Positions 43,900-53,400 of a stretch of DNA of 64,000 nt are shown here, piece by piece. This stretch comes from Deltaproteobacteria bacterium. Lineage in GTDB: Bacteria > Desulfobacterota > Binatia > UBA9968. The translations under genes were made by a program, and so were the position numbers. Positions within the stretch are counted from its first letter, which is position 1, and each line of letters begins with the position of its first letter. The notes below the pieces were generated by a model that made no database searches, was not told the origin of the DNA, and saw only the letters and a program-made list of their open reading frames with translations. Where the stretch lies: positions 62,001-126,000 of the forward strand of contig VGTH01000008.1 in the NCBI GenBank assembly GCA_016874755.1, written 5' to 3'.

Positions 43900-44634
43900 A
43901 TGGCTCAGACGATTGAGAATATTGTCGATCCGAACGATTCCGGTTTGGCATCGGAAATGGTGAAATTCACCAGCCCGGGTGGCAGCATTAATGCCTACAT
44001 CGCGCGGCCGAAGGATGGCAAGAACTTGGGAACGGTGATCGTGATTCACGAGAACCGCGGCTTGGTGGGGCATATCAAAGACGTGGCGCGCCGTTTCGCA
44101 AAGGACGGCTTTGCGGCAATCGCAGTGGATTGCATGAGCCGCATCGGCGGCAGCGACACCTGGAACGGCAGCGATGAAGCGACCAAGGAGATCGGCAAGA
44201 TCAACGGCGGCATGGTCGTTGAAGACCTGACCGCGGCGGTCGCGCACATGAAAAAGCAGGGCTATATCAACGGCAAGTTCGGCGTGGTCGGCTATTGCTG
44301 GGGCGGCGGGCAATCGCTCAATTTCGCCACCAAGTGCAAGGATCTAAACGCGGCTGTGGTGTATTATGGCCGCAACCCCGATCCGCTCGATTCCGTCGCC
44401 AACATTCCGTGCAACGTCATGGGCAACTACGCAGCAGACGATGCCAACATCATGCCGGGCGTGGAGCCTTTGAAAGCCGCCATGGCGAAGGCCGGCAAGA
44501 GCTTTGACGTCAAGGTCTACGACGGCGCCAAGCATGCGTTCAACAACAATACCAACGCCGACCGCTATCATCCCGATGCGGCCAAGGACGCCTGGGCGAG
44601 AACGTCGAGCTTCTTCAAAGCCAACTTGGCGTAG
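43900..44634 (+). CDS. Dienelactone hydrolase family protein
   Basis: A 244-residue alpha/beta hydrolase of the dienelactone hydrolase type. The nucleophile is Cys in GYCWGGGQ, the supporting Glu is in VIHENRGLVGHI, and the catalytic His is in GAKHAFNNNT. The expected Asp lies near ADDANI. An AGGAGG ribosome-binding site is ideally placed. It acts on lactones or activated esters, possibly after aromatic ring cleavage. A strong terminator follows. Confidence 0.9.
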   Translation: MAQTIENIVDPNDSGLASEMVKFTSPGGSINAYIARPKDGKNLGTVIVIHENRGLVGHIKDVARRFAKDGFAAIAVDCMSRIGGSDTWNGSDEATKEIGKINGGMVVEDLTAAVAHMKKQGYINGKFGVVGYCWGGGQSLNFATKCKDLNAAVVYYGRNPDPLDSVANIPCNVMGNYAADDANIMPGVEPLKAAMAKAGKSFDVKVYDGAKHAFNNNTNADRYHPDAAKDAWARTSSFFKANLA

Positions 44635-44662
44635 TAGGATTTAGTTTAGGCAGGTAGTGATG

Positions 44663-44702
44663 GGCGGCACGTGGAGCAATCCCGTGCCGCCTATTTTTTT
44701 TC
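44663..44702 (+). terminator. Rho-independent terminator
   Basis: GGCGGCACG (44663-44671) pairs with CGTGCCGCC (44683-44691), followed by a run of T to 44701. It ends the dienelactone hydrolase transcript and overlaps the 3' end of the convergent gene. Confidence 0.85.
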
Positions 44703-45014
44703 GGGGCGCTCGCCGATGGCCTGCTTGGCTAGCTCGGGGGTGATGTAGTACGGGCCGGTTTGAGTGTCGCGCCAAACTTGTTGGGCGACTTCGGGGTCGC
44801 CGCCGGTGACGACATAGGAGAGCGCACCGGCAAGCGCGCCAATGAAAACCGAAACCAATTTGGCCGGGACATAGACCAGGTTGCCGACGCCCATGCCGAG
44901 GGCAACGCCGCTCTTCTCAATGAGATCCTCCGCGGTCGATTTGGCGGGCATGGCCGCGACCAGCAACGCCGCAATGACCATCCCAGGGATAAGTTTTTTC
45001 ATTTGCAGTGGCAT
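44691..45014 (-). CDS. Small secreted or membrane protein of unknown function
   Basis: A 107-residue protein with a signal peptide (LIPGMVIAALLVAAMPAKSTA) and a glycine-rich hydrophobic hairpin (GVALGMGVGNLVYV, then VFIGALAGALSYVVTGG). The conserved WRDTQTGPYYITPELA tail ends the protein. I do not recognise a named family. ATG at 45014 has AGGT upstream and lies 3 bp after the DUF3553-like gene, so the two are coupled. Its stop lies within the terminator of the convergent gene. Confidence 0.7.
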   Translation of the reverse strand: MPLQMKKLIPGMVIAALLVAAMPAKSTAEDLIEKSGVALGMGVGNLVYVPAKLVSVFIGALAGALSYVVTGGDPEVAQQVWRDTQTGPYYITPELAKQAIGERPEKK

Positions 45015-45017
45015 GAG

Positions 45018-45467
45018 CTAACCTCGCATGAACAGTTTCGACCGAATCGCGTCGACGCCGTGGGTCGGGTTCCAAAAACGGCGCACGCCGAAATAGTAGC
45101 AGCACGCCTCGTTATCCAAATCGTTGTTGAAGCAGCGCAGTTGGCCGTCTTGAAAACGCACGCGCGCCAAACAGGTGCCGCCAGGAACGGAGGAGGTCAT
45201 CACTTCCATGACCACACCCAGCCCCCATTCTTCGTAGCGGAGATGGTTGACTTCATCGCCGACGCGCAGATAAAGCCGTTTGCCTTCGCTGACAGCGAGG
45301 GAGCGTTCGCGGCGATGCTGAAAATGTTTGATGGTGAGGGCGACGTTGGAATTGGTGGCCGGCACAAGCGCCACGCCGCCGCGCTCCGGCGGCTTATCTT
45401 CGACCGTCGACTCGTGCCGGCTGGACGGCGGCACGCTCTTTTTTCGCGGTGACTTTGTCTTGGCCAC
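45018..45467 (-). CDS. DUF3553-like protein with basic N-terminal tail
   Basis: A 149-residue cytoplasmic protein. Residues 1-35 are basic and probably disordered (KTKSPRKKSVPPSSRH). The globular part has LRVGDEVNHLRYEEWGLGVV and ARVRFQDGQLRCF, matching the SH3-like fold of DUF3553/CarD-type domains that touch RNA polymerase or ribosomes. The start is GTG at 45467 with a weak site. The stop is TAG. The coupled downstream gene is secreted, so a joint role is unclear. Confidence 0.6.
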   Translation of the reverse strand: MAKTKSPRKKSVPPSSRHESTVEDKPPERGGVALVPATNSNVALTIKHFQHRRERSLAVSEGKRLYLRVGDEVNHLRYEEWGLGVVMEVMTSSVPGGTCLARVRFQDGQLRCFNNDLDNEACCYYFGVRRFWNPTHGVDAIRSKLFMRG

Positions 45468-45617
45468 AACCGTTTCTATTTTTGAAAATTCTCAATGAAC
45501 CTTTCTGGTCGATCGATCAGCCTCGATACAGGCATAATCCCAGATATCGAGTTGACTAGTCAAGCTCTCGCGAGTGGCCACGCAGTGACGACCCGTGCCA
45601 TGCGCCGCGCGTTAATC

Positions 45618-46490
45618 TTACAACTGCAAAAATGGCACAACCACCTCCGCCAGACCGACTGGATTGTCCTGATGCACCATGTGACCGGCGTTGGCGATAA
45701 CCGTTTGTCGGCGGTTGGCGATGGCAGCGTAGCGCTGCCGTTTGTCAGTGCGCTTGCTCTGGTGGCTCTCCTTGCCGTCGACGATCAGCACGGCGCACTC
45801 GATGCGGCGCAGAAACTCGATGGCTTGAGCGGTGTAAAACGGCTGCGGCGCGGCGGTGCGATGGAGCGGGTCGAACTTCCACACCCATTTGCCTTTTTCA
45901 TTCTGGCGCATGCCGGCATCGGCCAAGGCCAGGGCAAATTTTTCGTTCAAGCGCGGGTTGGTTTGCTGCAGTTGGCTGGCGCCGGCGGCGACACTGGTGT
46001 ATTCGCGAAAATGATCGCGGCCGCGGTGGTGCACTTCGCCTATCCACTGTTCCATGCGGACCGGTGCGTCGGAGAAATGCATGCCCACCGGACCGACGCC
46101 TTCGATCAGAACCAGCCGCAAGATTTGTTTAGGAAACGCGCCGCCGTAGAGCAACGAAATGGTGCCGCCCATGGAGTGGCCGACGAGGTTGAACTGGCTC
46201 AGCCCAAGCGCGCGCACAACACAGGAGAGGTCGAAGACGTAATCCGGAAAATGGTAGTAGCCGCCGGCGCCGATCCAGTCACTGTCACCGTGGCCGCGGC
46301 CGTCCGGCGCGATGATCCAAAGCGGTTGGTTCGCGCGGCGCATCAGCACGTCGACGAAGGGGCTCCAGCTAAACGCCTGGTCGAGAAAACCGTGAATCAA
46401 CAAAAGCGGCGTTCCCGTCGGCTCGCCCCATTCGAGACAATGAATGGCCAAGCCGCGTGCGTCGACAATTCTGTGGCGAGGTTCGGGCAT
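45618..46490 (-). CDS. Alpha/beta-fold hydrolase
   Basis: A 290-residue alpha/beta hydrolase. The oxyanion region is LLLIHGFLDQAFSW, the nucleophile Ser lies in LVGHSMGGTIS, the acid residue in LIVDGKES and the catalytic His in NAGHMVHQDNP. ATG at 46490 is 2 bp after the stop of the JAMM peptidase gene. The longer frame from 46544 overlaps that gene. It acts on an ester, epoxide or C-C bond. The substrate is unknown. It is the last gene of a four-gene minus-strand run starting at 48291. Confidence 0.88.
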   Translation of the reverse strand: MPEPRHRIVDARGLAIHCLEWGEPTGTPLLLIHGFLDQAFSWSPFVDVLMRRANQPLWIIAPDGRGHGDSDWIGAGGYYHFPDYVFDLSCVVRALGLSQFNLVGHSMGGTISLLYGGAFPKQILRLVLIEGVGPVGMHFSDAPVRMEQWIGEVHHRGRDHFREYTSVAAGASQLQQTNPRLNEKFALALADAGMRQNEKGKWVWKFDPLHRTAAPQPFYTAQAIEFLRRIECAVLIVDGKESHQSKRTDKRQRYAAIANRRQTVIANAGHMVHQDNPVGLAEVVVPFLQL

Positions 46491-46492
46491 GC

Positions 46493-46960
46493 TCAGGCCT
46501 TGTGCACCGGGATTTCGACGAAATCTTGCGCCGCCGCGGACCACGCGAAGGCGCGAATGATTTTCACGGTCCGCGCGTAGATCGAAACAACCAGCTGCGT
46601 GGTATCGGGAAACGTCGGCTCGCCAAACGGCATGGCAAAGGCTTTGTCTTCGGCAGAAAAGTAGGCATCGTGATCCGGGTGTGAATGGTAAAACGCCTTA
46701 AGCGCGGCGCCGGCTTTTGCCGCAGCCGCGATGGCGTTTTCCAGCTCCATCGGGTCCATGGCATAGGCGATTGTGGCAGTGCGCGGATAGGTTTGCGGGT
46801 CGAGCGCATGCAGTTGATTCTGCATGTTGCGCAGGCGTTGGACGCGATCGACCTTGCCGTCGGAAAAAATAACGCCGCAGCACTCGTCGGGAAACTCATC
46901 TTCGGCGTGGCGTGAAATCTCCTGCCAGCAGGCGCTGCTGAGAGAGAACGGTGCGTTCAT
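46493..46960 (-). CDS. JAMM/Mov34 (M67) metallopeptidase
   Basis: A 155-residue JAB1/MPN-fold metalloenzyme. The JAMM motif is complete: the catalytic Glu in FPDECCGVIF, then YHSHPDHDAYFSAED (HxHPx...SxxD). Bacterial versions release C-terminal residues from sulphur-carrier (ubiquitin-like) proteins or from small substrates. No ThiS/MoaD-like or E1-like gene is adjacent. ATG at 46960 follows a TTG start in frame (46963) that I reject. It is coupled to the alpha/beta hydrolase. Confidence 0.9.
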   Translation of the reverse strand: MNAPFSLSSACWQEISRHAEDEFPDECCGVIFSDGKVDRVQRLRNMQNQLHALDPQTYPRTATIAYAMDPMELENAIAAAAKAGAALKAFYHSHPDHDAYFSAEDKAFAMPFGEPTFPDTTQLVVSIYARTVKIIRAFAWSAAAQDFVEIPVHKA

Positions 46961-46968
46961 CAAGTCGG

Positions 46969-47547
46969 TTATTTAACATGACCCACGGTCGATTTTCCAT
47001 CGACGTAGGCGAGCATGTCCGGAGTCGCTGCGCAGGGGATGCGCGCCGCTTGGAAGGCTCTAATCCAACTGTGGATCTGTTCCATCATGACACAATCAGA
47101 AACCTCCAGCGGGCCAATCAACGTCGGCCCATGCGACCCATCGATGCTCACATGCGCGGGCGCCGTCAGGGTGGCGCTGAAGCCGAGCCGCGCGCCAAGC
47201 GTTTGCTCGGCGCCGAAACCGGCGGCAATGGTGTCGAGGGTGCGCAAGTCGTCGGACAATGCCAGTGCCAAACCCTCGGCTGGTGCGTAGGAGCGCAGTT
47301 GCGCGACTTGATGGGTTTCGACTAGGAGCATCAGCGAATAAGCGCCGGTCAATTCATCGATGGTGTTTGCGTGCTGAAAGCCTTCGGCATCGTAGGCGCC
47401 CCAAAGACCACGTAACCGCAGACCTTGCGCTGGCTGCCATGCGGCGCCGAGCAGCGCGACGTCATAGCCCGCGTGGCGCAGCAAACAAGCGAAGACGCAC
47501 GCGTCGGCGTTATGTCCGGCAATGAGCACTCGCGAAGGCGCGGACAT
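46969..47547 (-). CDS. Ketopantoate reductase-like N-terminal domain protein (short)
   Basis: A 192-residue protein similar to the N-terminal NADP-binding half of ApbA/PanE-type reductases. It has a Rossmann start (RVLIAGHNADACVFACLLRH) in which the GxGxxG loop is degenerate (GHNADA). Later come LVETHQVAQLRSYAPAEG, LGARLGFSATLTAPAHVSID and LIGPLEVSD, which align with the family's central part. The C-terminal ApbA_C domain of about 120 residues is absent. It may be a truncated, non-catalytic member. It lies 8 bp upstream of the JAMM gene. Confidence 0.6.
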   Translation of the reverse strand: MSAPSRVLIAGHNADACVFACLLRHAGYDVALLGAAWQPAQGLRLRGLWGAYDAEGFQHANTIDELTGAYSLMLLVETHQVAQLRSYAPAEGLALALSDDLRTLDTIAAGFGAEQTLGARLGFSATLTAPAHVSIDGSHGPTLIGPLEVSDCVMMEQIHSWIRAFQAARIPCAATPDMLAYVDGKSTVGHVK

Positions 47548-47568
47548 GATGGAATATTTTCCGTGTAG

Positions 47569-48291
47569 TTAGAAAGTTGGCAGTTTGGCTTTTCGATATT
47601 TCTGATAGGCCGTCATGACCAGGTTCGCGTAGCCATCGGGCAGCTGCTCGTTGTTGTCGAGGCGGGTCTGAATTTCCGTCGGTCCCCTGTTGTAGGCAAT
47701 CAGCGCCAGGTTTAGGTTGCGAAAGTGGCGCTTCAAATCATGCAGATAAAAGACGCCAAGCTTGATGTTGAGAATCGGGTCGTCGAGCAGTTCGGTGCGA
47801 AACGTTTCGGCGCTCAGACCCTGTCGCCGGCCGATATCGAGGGTGGAAAGAAACTTTCCCGTGTCGGGCATGATCTGCATAATGCCGCGGGCCCCCACCG
47901 GAGAAATCGCCTTGTATTGAAAACGGCTTTCGACTTCGATGACAGCTAAGACCAACATTGGGTCGAAAGCGTGCTTCGCACTCTCCTGCAAGATCACCTC
48001 GGAAACTTGCCACGCCTCGGTATCGCTAATATCAGGACGGTTGGATCGCACAATCGAATAGATTTTAACCAGATCTTTGGGCTTCGGTTTTTCGATAAAT
48101 TGCACCACTTTTTTCAGTGGCGAGAATCTCTTGGTTTCTGCTTGGGGCTCAAGCGTTTGTTCGGCGCGGACGAGATATTGCGCCGAGAGCCAGGCCGGTA
48201 AAAAAAGCAGCGCGACTAGACTCAGTTTTGCAAAAAAGCTGCTGAGCCATCGCAAAGTACGAGCGAGCGCGTTGGTGTGACGTTTCTCCAT
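47569..48291 (-). CDS. Lytic transglycosylase (SLT domain)
   Basis: A 240-residue peptidoglycan-cleaving enzyme. The N-terminal hydrophobic segment (FFAKLSLVALLFLPAWLSA) is a signal peptide or anchor. The SLT catalytic domain occupies about residues 95-225, with Glu in LAVIEVESRFQYKAIS, then GARGIMQIMPDTGKFL and LALIAYNRGP. ATG at 48291 has AAAGG upstream. The frame from 48459 adds poor sequence and is rejected. It cleaves the glycan backbone to 1,6-anhydro ends during wall turnover. Confidence 0.92.
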   Translation of the reverse strand: MEKRHTNALARTLRWLSSFFAKLSLVALLFLPAWLSAQYLVRAEQTLEPQAETKRFSPLKKVVQFIEKPKPKDLVKIYSIVRSNRPDISDTEAWQVSEVILQESAKHAFDPMLVLAVIEVESRFQYKAISPVGARGIMQIMPDTGKFLSTLDIGRRQGLSAETFRTELLDDPILNIKLGVFYLHDLKRHFRNLNLALIAYNRGPTEIQTRLDNNEQLPDGYANLVMTAYQKYRKAKLPTF

Positions 48292-48484
48292 TACTTTAGC
48301 CTTTGAATTGGGGTTAGCTGAAAGAGAGGATTTCTTGCGAGCTACAAAATCGCTATCAGGCGAGTTGCGCGATGTCAACGCGCGCAACGGAAATAATTGT
48401 ACCCGTTGACCGCGAAAAATTACAAGCGCAGCGGCGGAAAAAGAGATTTTTTCAGTCAAAACATCGTCAGGTGCGCTGAAAAAA

Positions 48485-48519
48485 CAAAGGCGGCAGGATC
48501 GAGGATCCTGCCGCCTTTG
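48485..48519 (-). terminator. Strong hairpin terminator downstream of the UbiD gene
   Basis: CAAAGGCGGCAGGATC pairs with GATCCTGCCGCCTTTG (48485-48500 and 48504-48519, loop GAG). On the minus strand it is followed by TTTTTT. It ends the UbiD-family transcript, 22 bp past its stop codon. Confidence 0.85.
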
Positions 48520-48540
48520 TGTAGAAGAACTTCTGGGAGC

Positions 48541-50112
48541 TTATCGGCCGGTGCGCGCCAAGGAATGCACCCAGCCCTGCATGCGCGACTTGGCGTTTTG
48601 GATGTCCTTGTCGGCAAACCATTTTTTTAGATCGATGCGATCGACCGGATAGACCGGGCGCATGAAGTCGCTCTCATAGCCGAAGGGCACGGTGGCGTCG
48701 ATGCCCATGCCGCCTTCGAAGCTGGTGTTTGAGGCGGTCCATTCTTTTTCACCGGCGGTCATGCGTTCCGCGGGCATGAAGGTCTGGCCGCGGCCGCCGG
48801 GGAGCGGATTGATTATGTCGGTCTTCGGATTGACGCGCGTGGTCAGGTTCCACATGACGTCGTCCATGTCGTAAATATCGCAATCTTCACTGAGTGCGAC
48901 GACTAGGCGAGACCCTTGCGAGGTGGCCAGGATCGCCGCCATGAAGTTACGCTGCCAGCCTTCTTCGATGCGGTTGCGTTTTTTAACCTGGATGATCGCG
49001 CCGCCCCAATCGGTCATGCAGTAGGGGATGTTCACGTCCATGATGATGCCGGGCTGCATTCTCTCGCAGAGCTCCCACATCGCCGCTTCACGCACGGTCG
49101 TGTCGATATTGTGATCGTCCAGTGTGTGCACGCCGAGCGGGAAGATGATGGGCTTGCCTTCACGCTTTCTTGTCGTTACAGCGGTGACGTGAAAGGTCGG
49201 CGCTTTATAAGCTTTGCCCATATAGCCGGCCCATTCCGGATGGAAATGGAAGCGGCCTTGGATGCCGGCTTTTTCCGACTCCGCGGTTTCGAAACGGCGG
49301 TCGCGCGGATTGACGTAGCCTTCAAGCACGACTTCGGCGTCGGCAAGTGACATCGCGTCCACGGTGCGCGCTTTCACCAAACGCATCGGCGCGCCTTGCA
49401 CGGCACCGGCGACGCCGACTTCGTCGCAGCCTTGCGGCAAGATGACATAATCGAAACCCGCGCCGGCGAGCAGCGAGCCCGCGACCGGCAACCCGAAGTT
49501 CATCGTGATTGGCACCGGCTTGTTGTCTTTGTAGTACTTGCTAACGACTTGCCACATGTGTGAGCCGGGCGAGATCTGAAACGTGCCGACGTTGCCCCAG
49601 CGAAAGTTCATGCGGTTGTAGCCCAAGTCGGTGCCGCCGTTGAATTGTTCGCCCGAGATGAGCCGGTTCCCGGAACCGACGGTCAGCTCAGGTTCGACGT
49701 CGGTATGGCGGATCGGCACGACGAAGTCGTTGGCTTCGGCCGGCTTCTCATAAACTTCCTCTTGGACGGGCGCGCTCTTTTGGTCGATAACGATAGGAGC
49801 AATGGGATGATTGATGGCGTAGGCAAGCTTTCGGGTGCGATCGGCGTGGTCCTTCCAGCCGAACAGCTTGTTGATGACGTTCATGTCGCCGAACAAATTG
49901 GTAATGCAGCGGTGCTGCGGTTTGCCTTTAATATTGTTAAAAAGGATGGGGCAGCCGCCGTCGAGCTGCTTCTGAATGCCGGTGATCTCGAGGTTAGGGT
50001 CGACTTCTTTATCGGTGATGATAATGTCGCCCTCTTTTTTCATCCACTCGATGGCGCTGCGCAGGTCGCGTACTTCTTCCGGCGCTGCGCCATCTCTTTT
50101 TGCTTGAGCCAT
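48541..50112 (-). CDS. UbiD family (de)carboxylase
   Basis: A 523-residue UbiD-like decarboxylase, which uses prenylated FMN to carboxylate or decarboxylate aromatic or alpha,beta-unsaturated acids. Hallmarks: NRMNFRWGNVGTFQISPGSH, the metal and prFMN-binding VNPRDRRFETAESEKAG and the catalytic Glu/Arg/Glu region around LEGYVNPRD (E-x-x-x-x-x-R). ATG at 50112 has TTGGAGGA upstream, while the longer frame begins with TTG. No ubiX (prFMN synthase) is present in the window. A single-gene unit with its own terminator. Confidence 0.9.
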   Translation of the reverse strand: MAQAKRDGAAPEEVRDLRSAIEWMKKEGDIIITDKEVDPNLEITGIQKQLDGGCPILFNNIKGKPQHRCITNLFGDMNVINKLFGWKDHADRTRKLAYAINHPIAPIVIDQKSAPVQEEVYEKPAEANDFVVPIRHTDVEPELTVGSGNRLISGEQFNGGTDLGYNRMNFRWGNVGTFQISPGSHMWQVVSKYYKDNKPVPITMNFGLPVAGSLLAGAGFDYVILPQGCDEVGVAGAVQGAPMRLVKARTVDAMSLADAEVVLEGYVNPRDRRFETAESEKAGIQGRFHFHPEWAGYMGKAYKAPTFHVTAVTTRKREGKPIIFPLGVHTLDDHNIDTTVREAAMWELCERMQPGIIMDVNIPYCMTDWGGAIIQVKKRNRIEEGWQRNFMAAILATSQGSRLVVALSEDCDIYDMDDVMWNLTTRVNPKTDIINPLPGGRGQTFMPAERMTAGEKEWTASNTSFEGGMGIDATVPFGYESDFMRPVYPVDRIDLKKWFADKDIQNAKSRMQGWVHSLARTGR

Positions 50113-50429
50113 TCTATCCTCCAATAGTTTTTATCTAGTCTGTTCTTGATTGCGCCAGCGAAACATCGCCAGAATATGTTTAACCCGCCGAAAACTCTTG
50201 AAATTCTTAGACCCAATCAGGAAAAATCCGAGGGAGAATTCTTGTTGCGGGACTCTTAAACGGACTTTATGCTTATACGACGAAAGGGCAAAAGTCAACG
50301 AAGGCGAGAGCGCGCGCCGAGGCGGCAAACCCCCTTGAAACCTCGAAGGCTTTACAGTTCACAGTGGGCTTGCTATCTCTTTGCAATTCTTCAAATTTCT
50401 TTTTTCGGAGGTCTTCTCTGGAAACTCAA
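50113..50429. promoter_or_regulatory. 317-bp divergent intergenic region with a candidate promoter
   Basis: On the minus strand TTGACT (50293-50298) and TATAAG (50272-50277) are separated by 15 bp, a plausible though short-spaced sigma70 promoter for the UbiD gene. A 14-mer AGGGCAAAAGTCAA around this -35 (50285-50298) is also found upstream of the SH3 gene (42778-42791). Nothing else is seen. The right end carries GGAGG (50407-50411) for the next gene. Confidence 0.4.
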
Positions 50430-53400
50430 ATGACTGCAAGTGCCGAGCGCACCAGGCAGGATTGGTTGCTGCTCGTCGGACTCTTATGTTTCTTCTTGTC
50501 CGGCGCAGCCGGTTTGATCTACCAGGTGGTCTGGACCCGCATGTTGACGCAGATTTTCGGCAACACGACCTACGCGATTGCCACCGTGCTCTCCGCGTTC
50601 ATGGCGGGGTTGGCGCTGGGCAGTTATTTCTTTGGCAAGATCGCCGATCGTGGCAAAAACGATTTTCTGCTCTACGGCATTCTGGAAGCCGGTGTCGGAG
50701 TCTACGGGTTTCTTGTTCCCTGGTTCTTCGCCGGTGCGCAGAAGCTCTACGGGCCGATCTTTGGTTTGAACCAGAGCTACCCCTTCTTGTTCAACCTGGT
50801 GTTGTTCTTTCTTTCGTTCGTGCTGCTGGTGTTTCCGACCATGCTGATGGGCGCGACACTGCCGGTGTTGAGCCGCTTTTTCGTGCGCAGCTTTTCCCAG
50901 TTCGGCCGGCGCATCGGCGATCTCTATGCGACCAATACCCTGGGCGCGGTGATCGGCTGCGCCGCCGGTGGGTTTTTCCTGATACCGCAGTTGGGCATGC
51001 GCACGACGGTGTACGTCGCCGCGGCGGTGAACTTGGTTGTTGCGCTGGTCATACTTGTTGTCGATCGGTTGCGCGATCAAGAATTCCGAGAAGATGTTAT
51101 CGCCGCCACGGCCGCACAGGCAAATGATCATGTGACGGCCGAGACTAGCACGCCGTCATGGGTCAGTTGGCTCTTGCTGGTTTCTTTTGGCCTCTCCGGC
51201 TTCGCTTCCCTGGTTTACGAAAATGCTTGGACGCGCTCTCTAACGCTGGTCATCGGCAGCTCGATCTATTCATTCACGACCATGCTGGTGACTTTCTTGA
51301 TCGGCTTGGCGCTGGGCGGCTTCATCTACGCGCGCTTTCTCGGCAACCGCGAAGCGCGTCTGAGTCTGTTCGGCCTAGTCGAACTGTGGGTCGGTCTGGC
51401 GGCCTTGGCGACGATTCCGCTCTTCGAAAAACTACCGCTGATTTTCGTGCGCCTGCTGCACGGCTTTGGCGATACGTTTACGGTGTTTCTCTGGCTGCAG
51501 ATCGTGCTTTCAGCGCTGGTGATGTTTCTGCCGACGGTGCTGCTCGGCATGACGTTCCCGCTGGTTGCGCGGCTATACACGCAAAATCTCTATCGGGTGG
51601 GCAGCGGCGTCGGCAGTTCCTATGCCGCCAACACGGTGGGCGCCGTGCTCGGTGCCTTTGCCGGCGGTTTCATCTTAATACCCAATATCGGCGTGCAGAA
51701 CACGATCATCTTTGGCGTCGTCTTGAATCTGGTGATCGCGGCCGTGCTCTTGCTGGGCGACACCAAGGCGGCATTGGTGCCGCGTCACATTATGGGTTCT
51801 GCCGTACTGGCGCTGGCTGCCTATGTACCGGCGAACCTGCAACGCTGGGACCGTCATGTGCTGACGAGCGGCGTGACGATCTACAACGACCGCTATGAAG
51901 CACTGCCCAGCGATTCCTTGCGCATCGAGGAGATGAAGCGCGACGACGTCGAGTTTTACCGCGAAGGGTTGACGACGACCGTGAGCGTGCATCGCATTCC
52001 CGGCAGCAACTATGTTTACTTCAAATCCAACGGCAAGATCGACGGTTCCTACGGCGACGCTTTGAGCCAGTTGATGACCAGCTACATCGCCATGCTGATG
52101 CATCCCAAGGCAGAAACCGCGCTGACCATCGGTTTAGGCAGTGGAATGTCGGCCAAAGCGCTGGCGACTTTCACATCGCTAAAAGATATCGAGGTCATCG
52201 AAATCGAGCCGGCGATGATCGAAGCAAGCAAGTATTTCGATCGCGCCTGGGTGCCGGTGGACAAACTGCCGGCGGGCGTGAGCTTCCCCGCCGATGACGC
52301 ACAGAGTCGGATCTGGTATGACGCGGCGTCGAAGCGGCTCTATTATAAAGGTGTGATGGACTCCGAAATGCGCACCAAGTTAATGGAAAAATCGCAGGAC
52401 AAGGACTACCGCGGCGTGATCGATCGGCTCTATCGCAACGCGCGCCATTCGCGCCACTCGAGCGTGCTTGAAGATAAACGCGTGCGGGTGATTCCCACCG
52501 ACGGGCGCAATTACATTCTCGCCACGCCCAAGTACTACGACGTCATCACGGCCGAGCCGTCCAATCCCTGGATCGCCGGCATCGCCAATCTCTACACTCG
52601 CGAGTTTTACCAGGTGATTAAATCGAAGATCAAAGACGACGGCATCTTCGCCCAGTGGTTTCACAATTATTCGATGTCACCGGACGATTTTCGCATGGTG
52701 TTTCGCACCTTCACCGAGTCGTTTCCCCATGTTTCGCTCTACAGCATGAAGGAGAGCGATTTTCTGCTGATCGGCAGCAAGCAGCCGCACGGCTTCAACT
52801 ATCCGCTGATCAAACAGGTTTACGATAGCCATCCGATGTTGCGGTCTGACTTCGAATACTTGGGACTGTCGGACGTTTACGCGGTGCAGGGCTTTTACCG
52901 GATGGGGCGAGAGAAGCTTTTGGAATTTTCCAAGGGCGCCGACATCAACACCGACGACGGCGCCCAGCTGGAATTTTCCGCGCCGAAAAATCTCCGCCGG
53001 CCGACCACCGAGCTCAACCGCCGCTTGATGGCGCCGTTTCTCGAAGCGGCGCCGCCGTGGCTCAAGCCGGGATCGCTGCCGGTGCCCGAGGCGATGCACC
53101 ATTACTACATGGCGCAGTCCTACTCGGCCAGCATCGCGCACAGCCGCGCTCAGAAGGAGATCGAAAAAGCGATCGCGCTCGATCCCTCCAACCCAAAGTT
53201 TCATTTGCTGAGACTGAAGATCTTGCTCGACCAGGATAAGAGCGCCGACGGCGCCAAGGCGGCGTTTGCAGCTCTGGATCTCGACAAGAACACCGCCGGC
53301 GATATTCTCGGCATGAGCGATGAGTTCTATCTGCCCGAGGCCAAAGCGGTCTACCGCAAGATCATCGAAATCGGCAGCCGCGAAGTCTTGCCCTATCTCG

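Noticed and set aside
46544-46544. Longer alpha/beta hydrolase start
   Set aside because: It would overlap the JAMM peptidase gene by 52 bp and add a poor N-terminus. ATG 46490 fits the coupled layout.
45495-46580. 361-codon plus-strand frame opposite the alpha/beta hydrolase
   Set aside because: The minus strand encodes the hydrolase with its full catalytic triad. The plus-strand frame has no motif.
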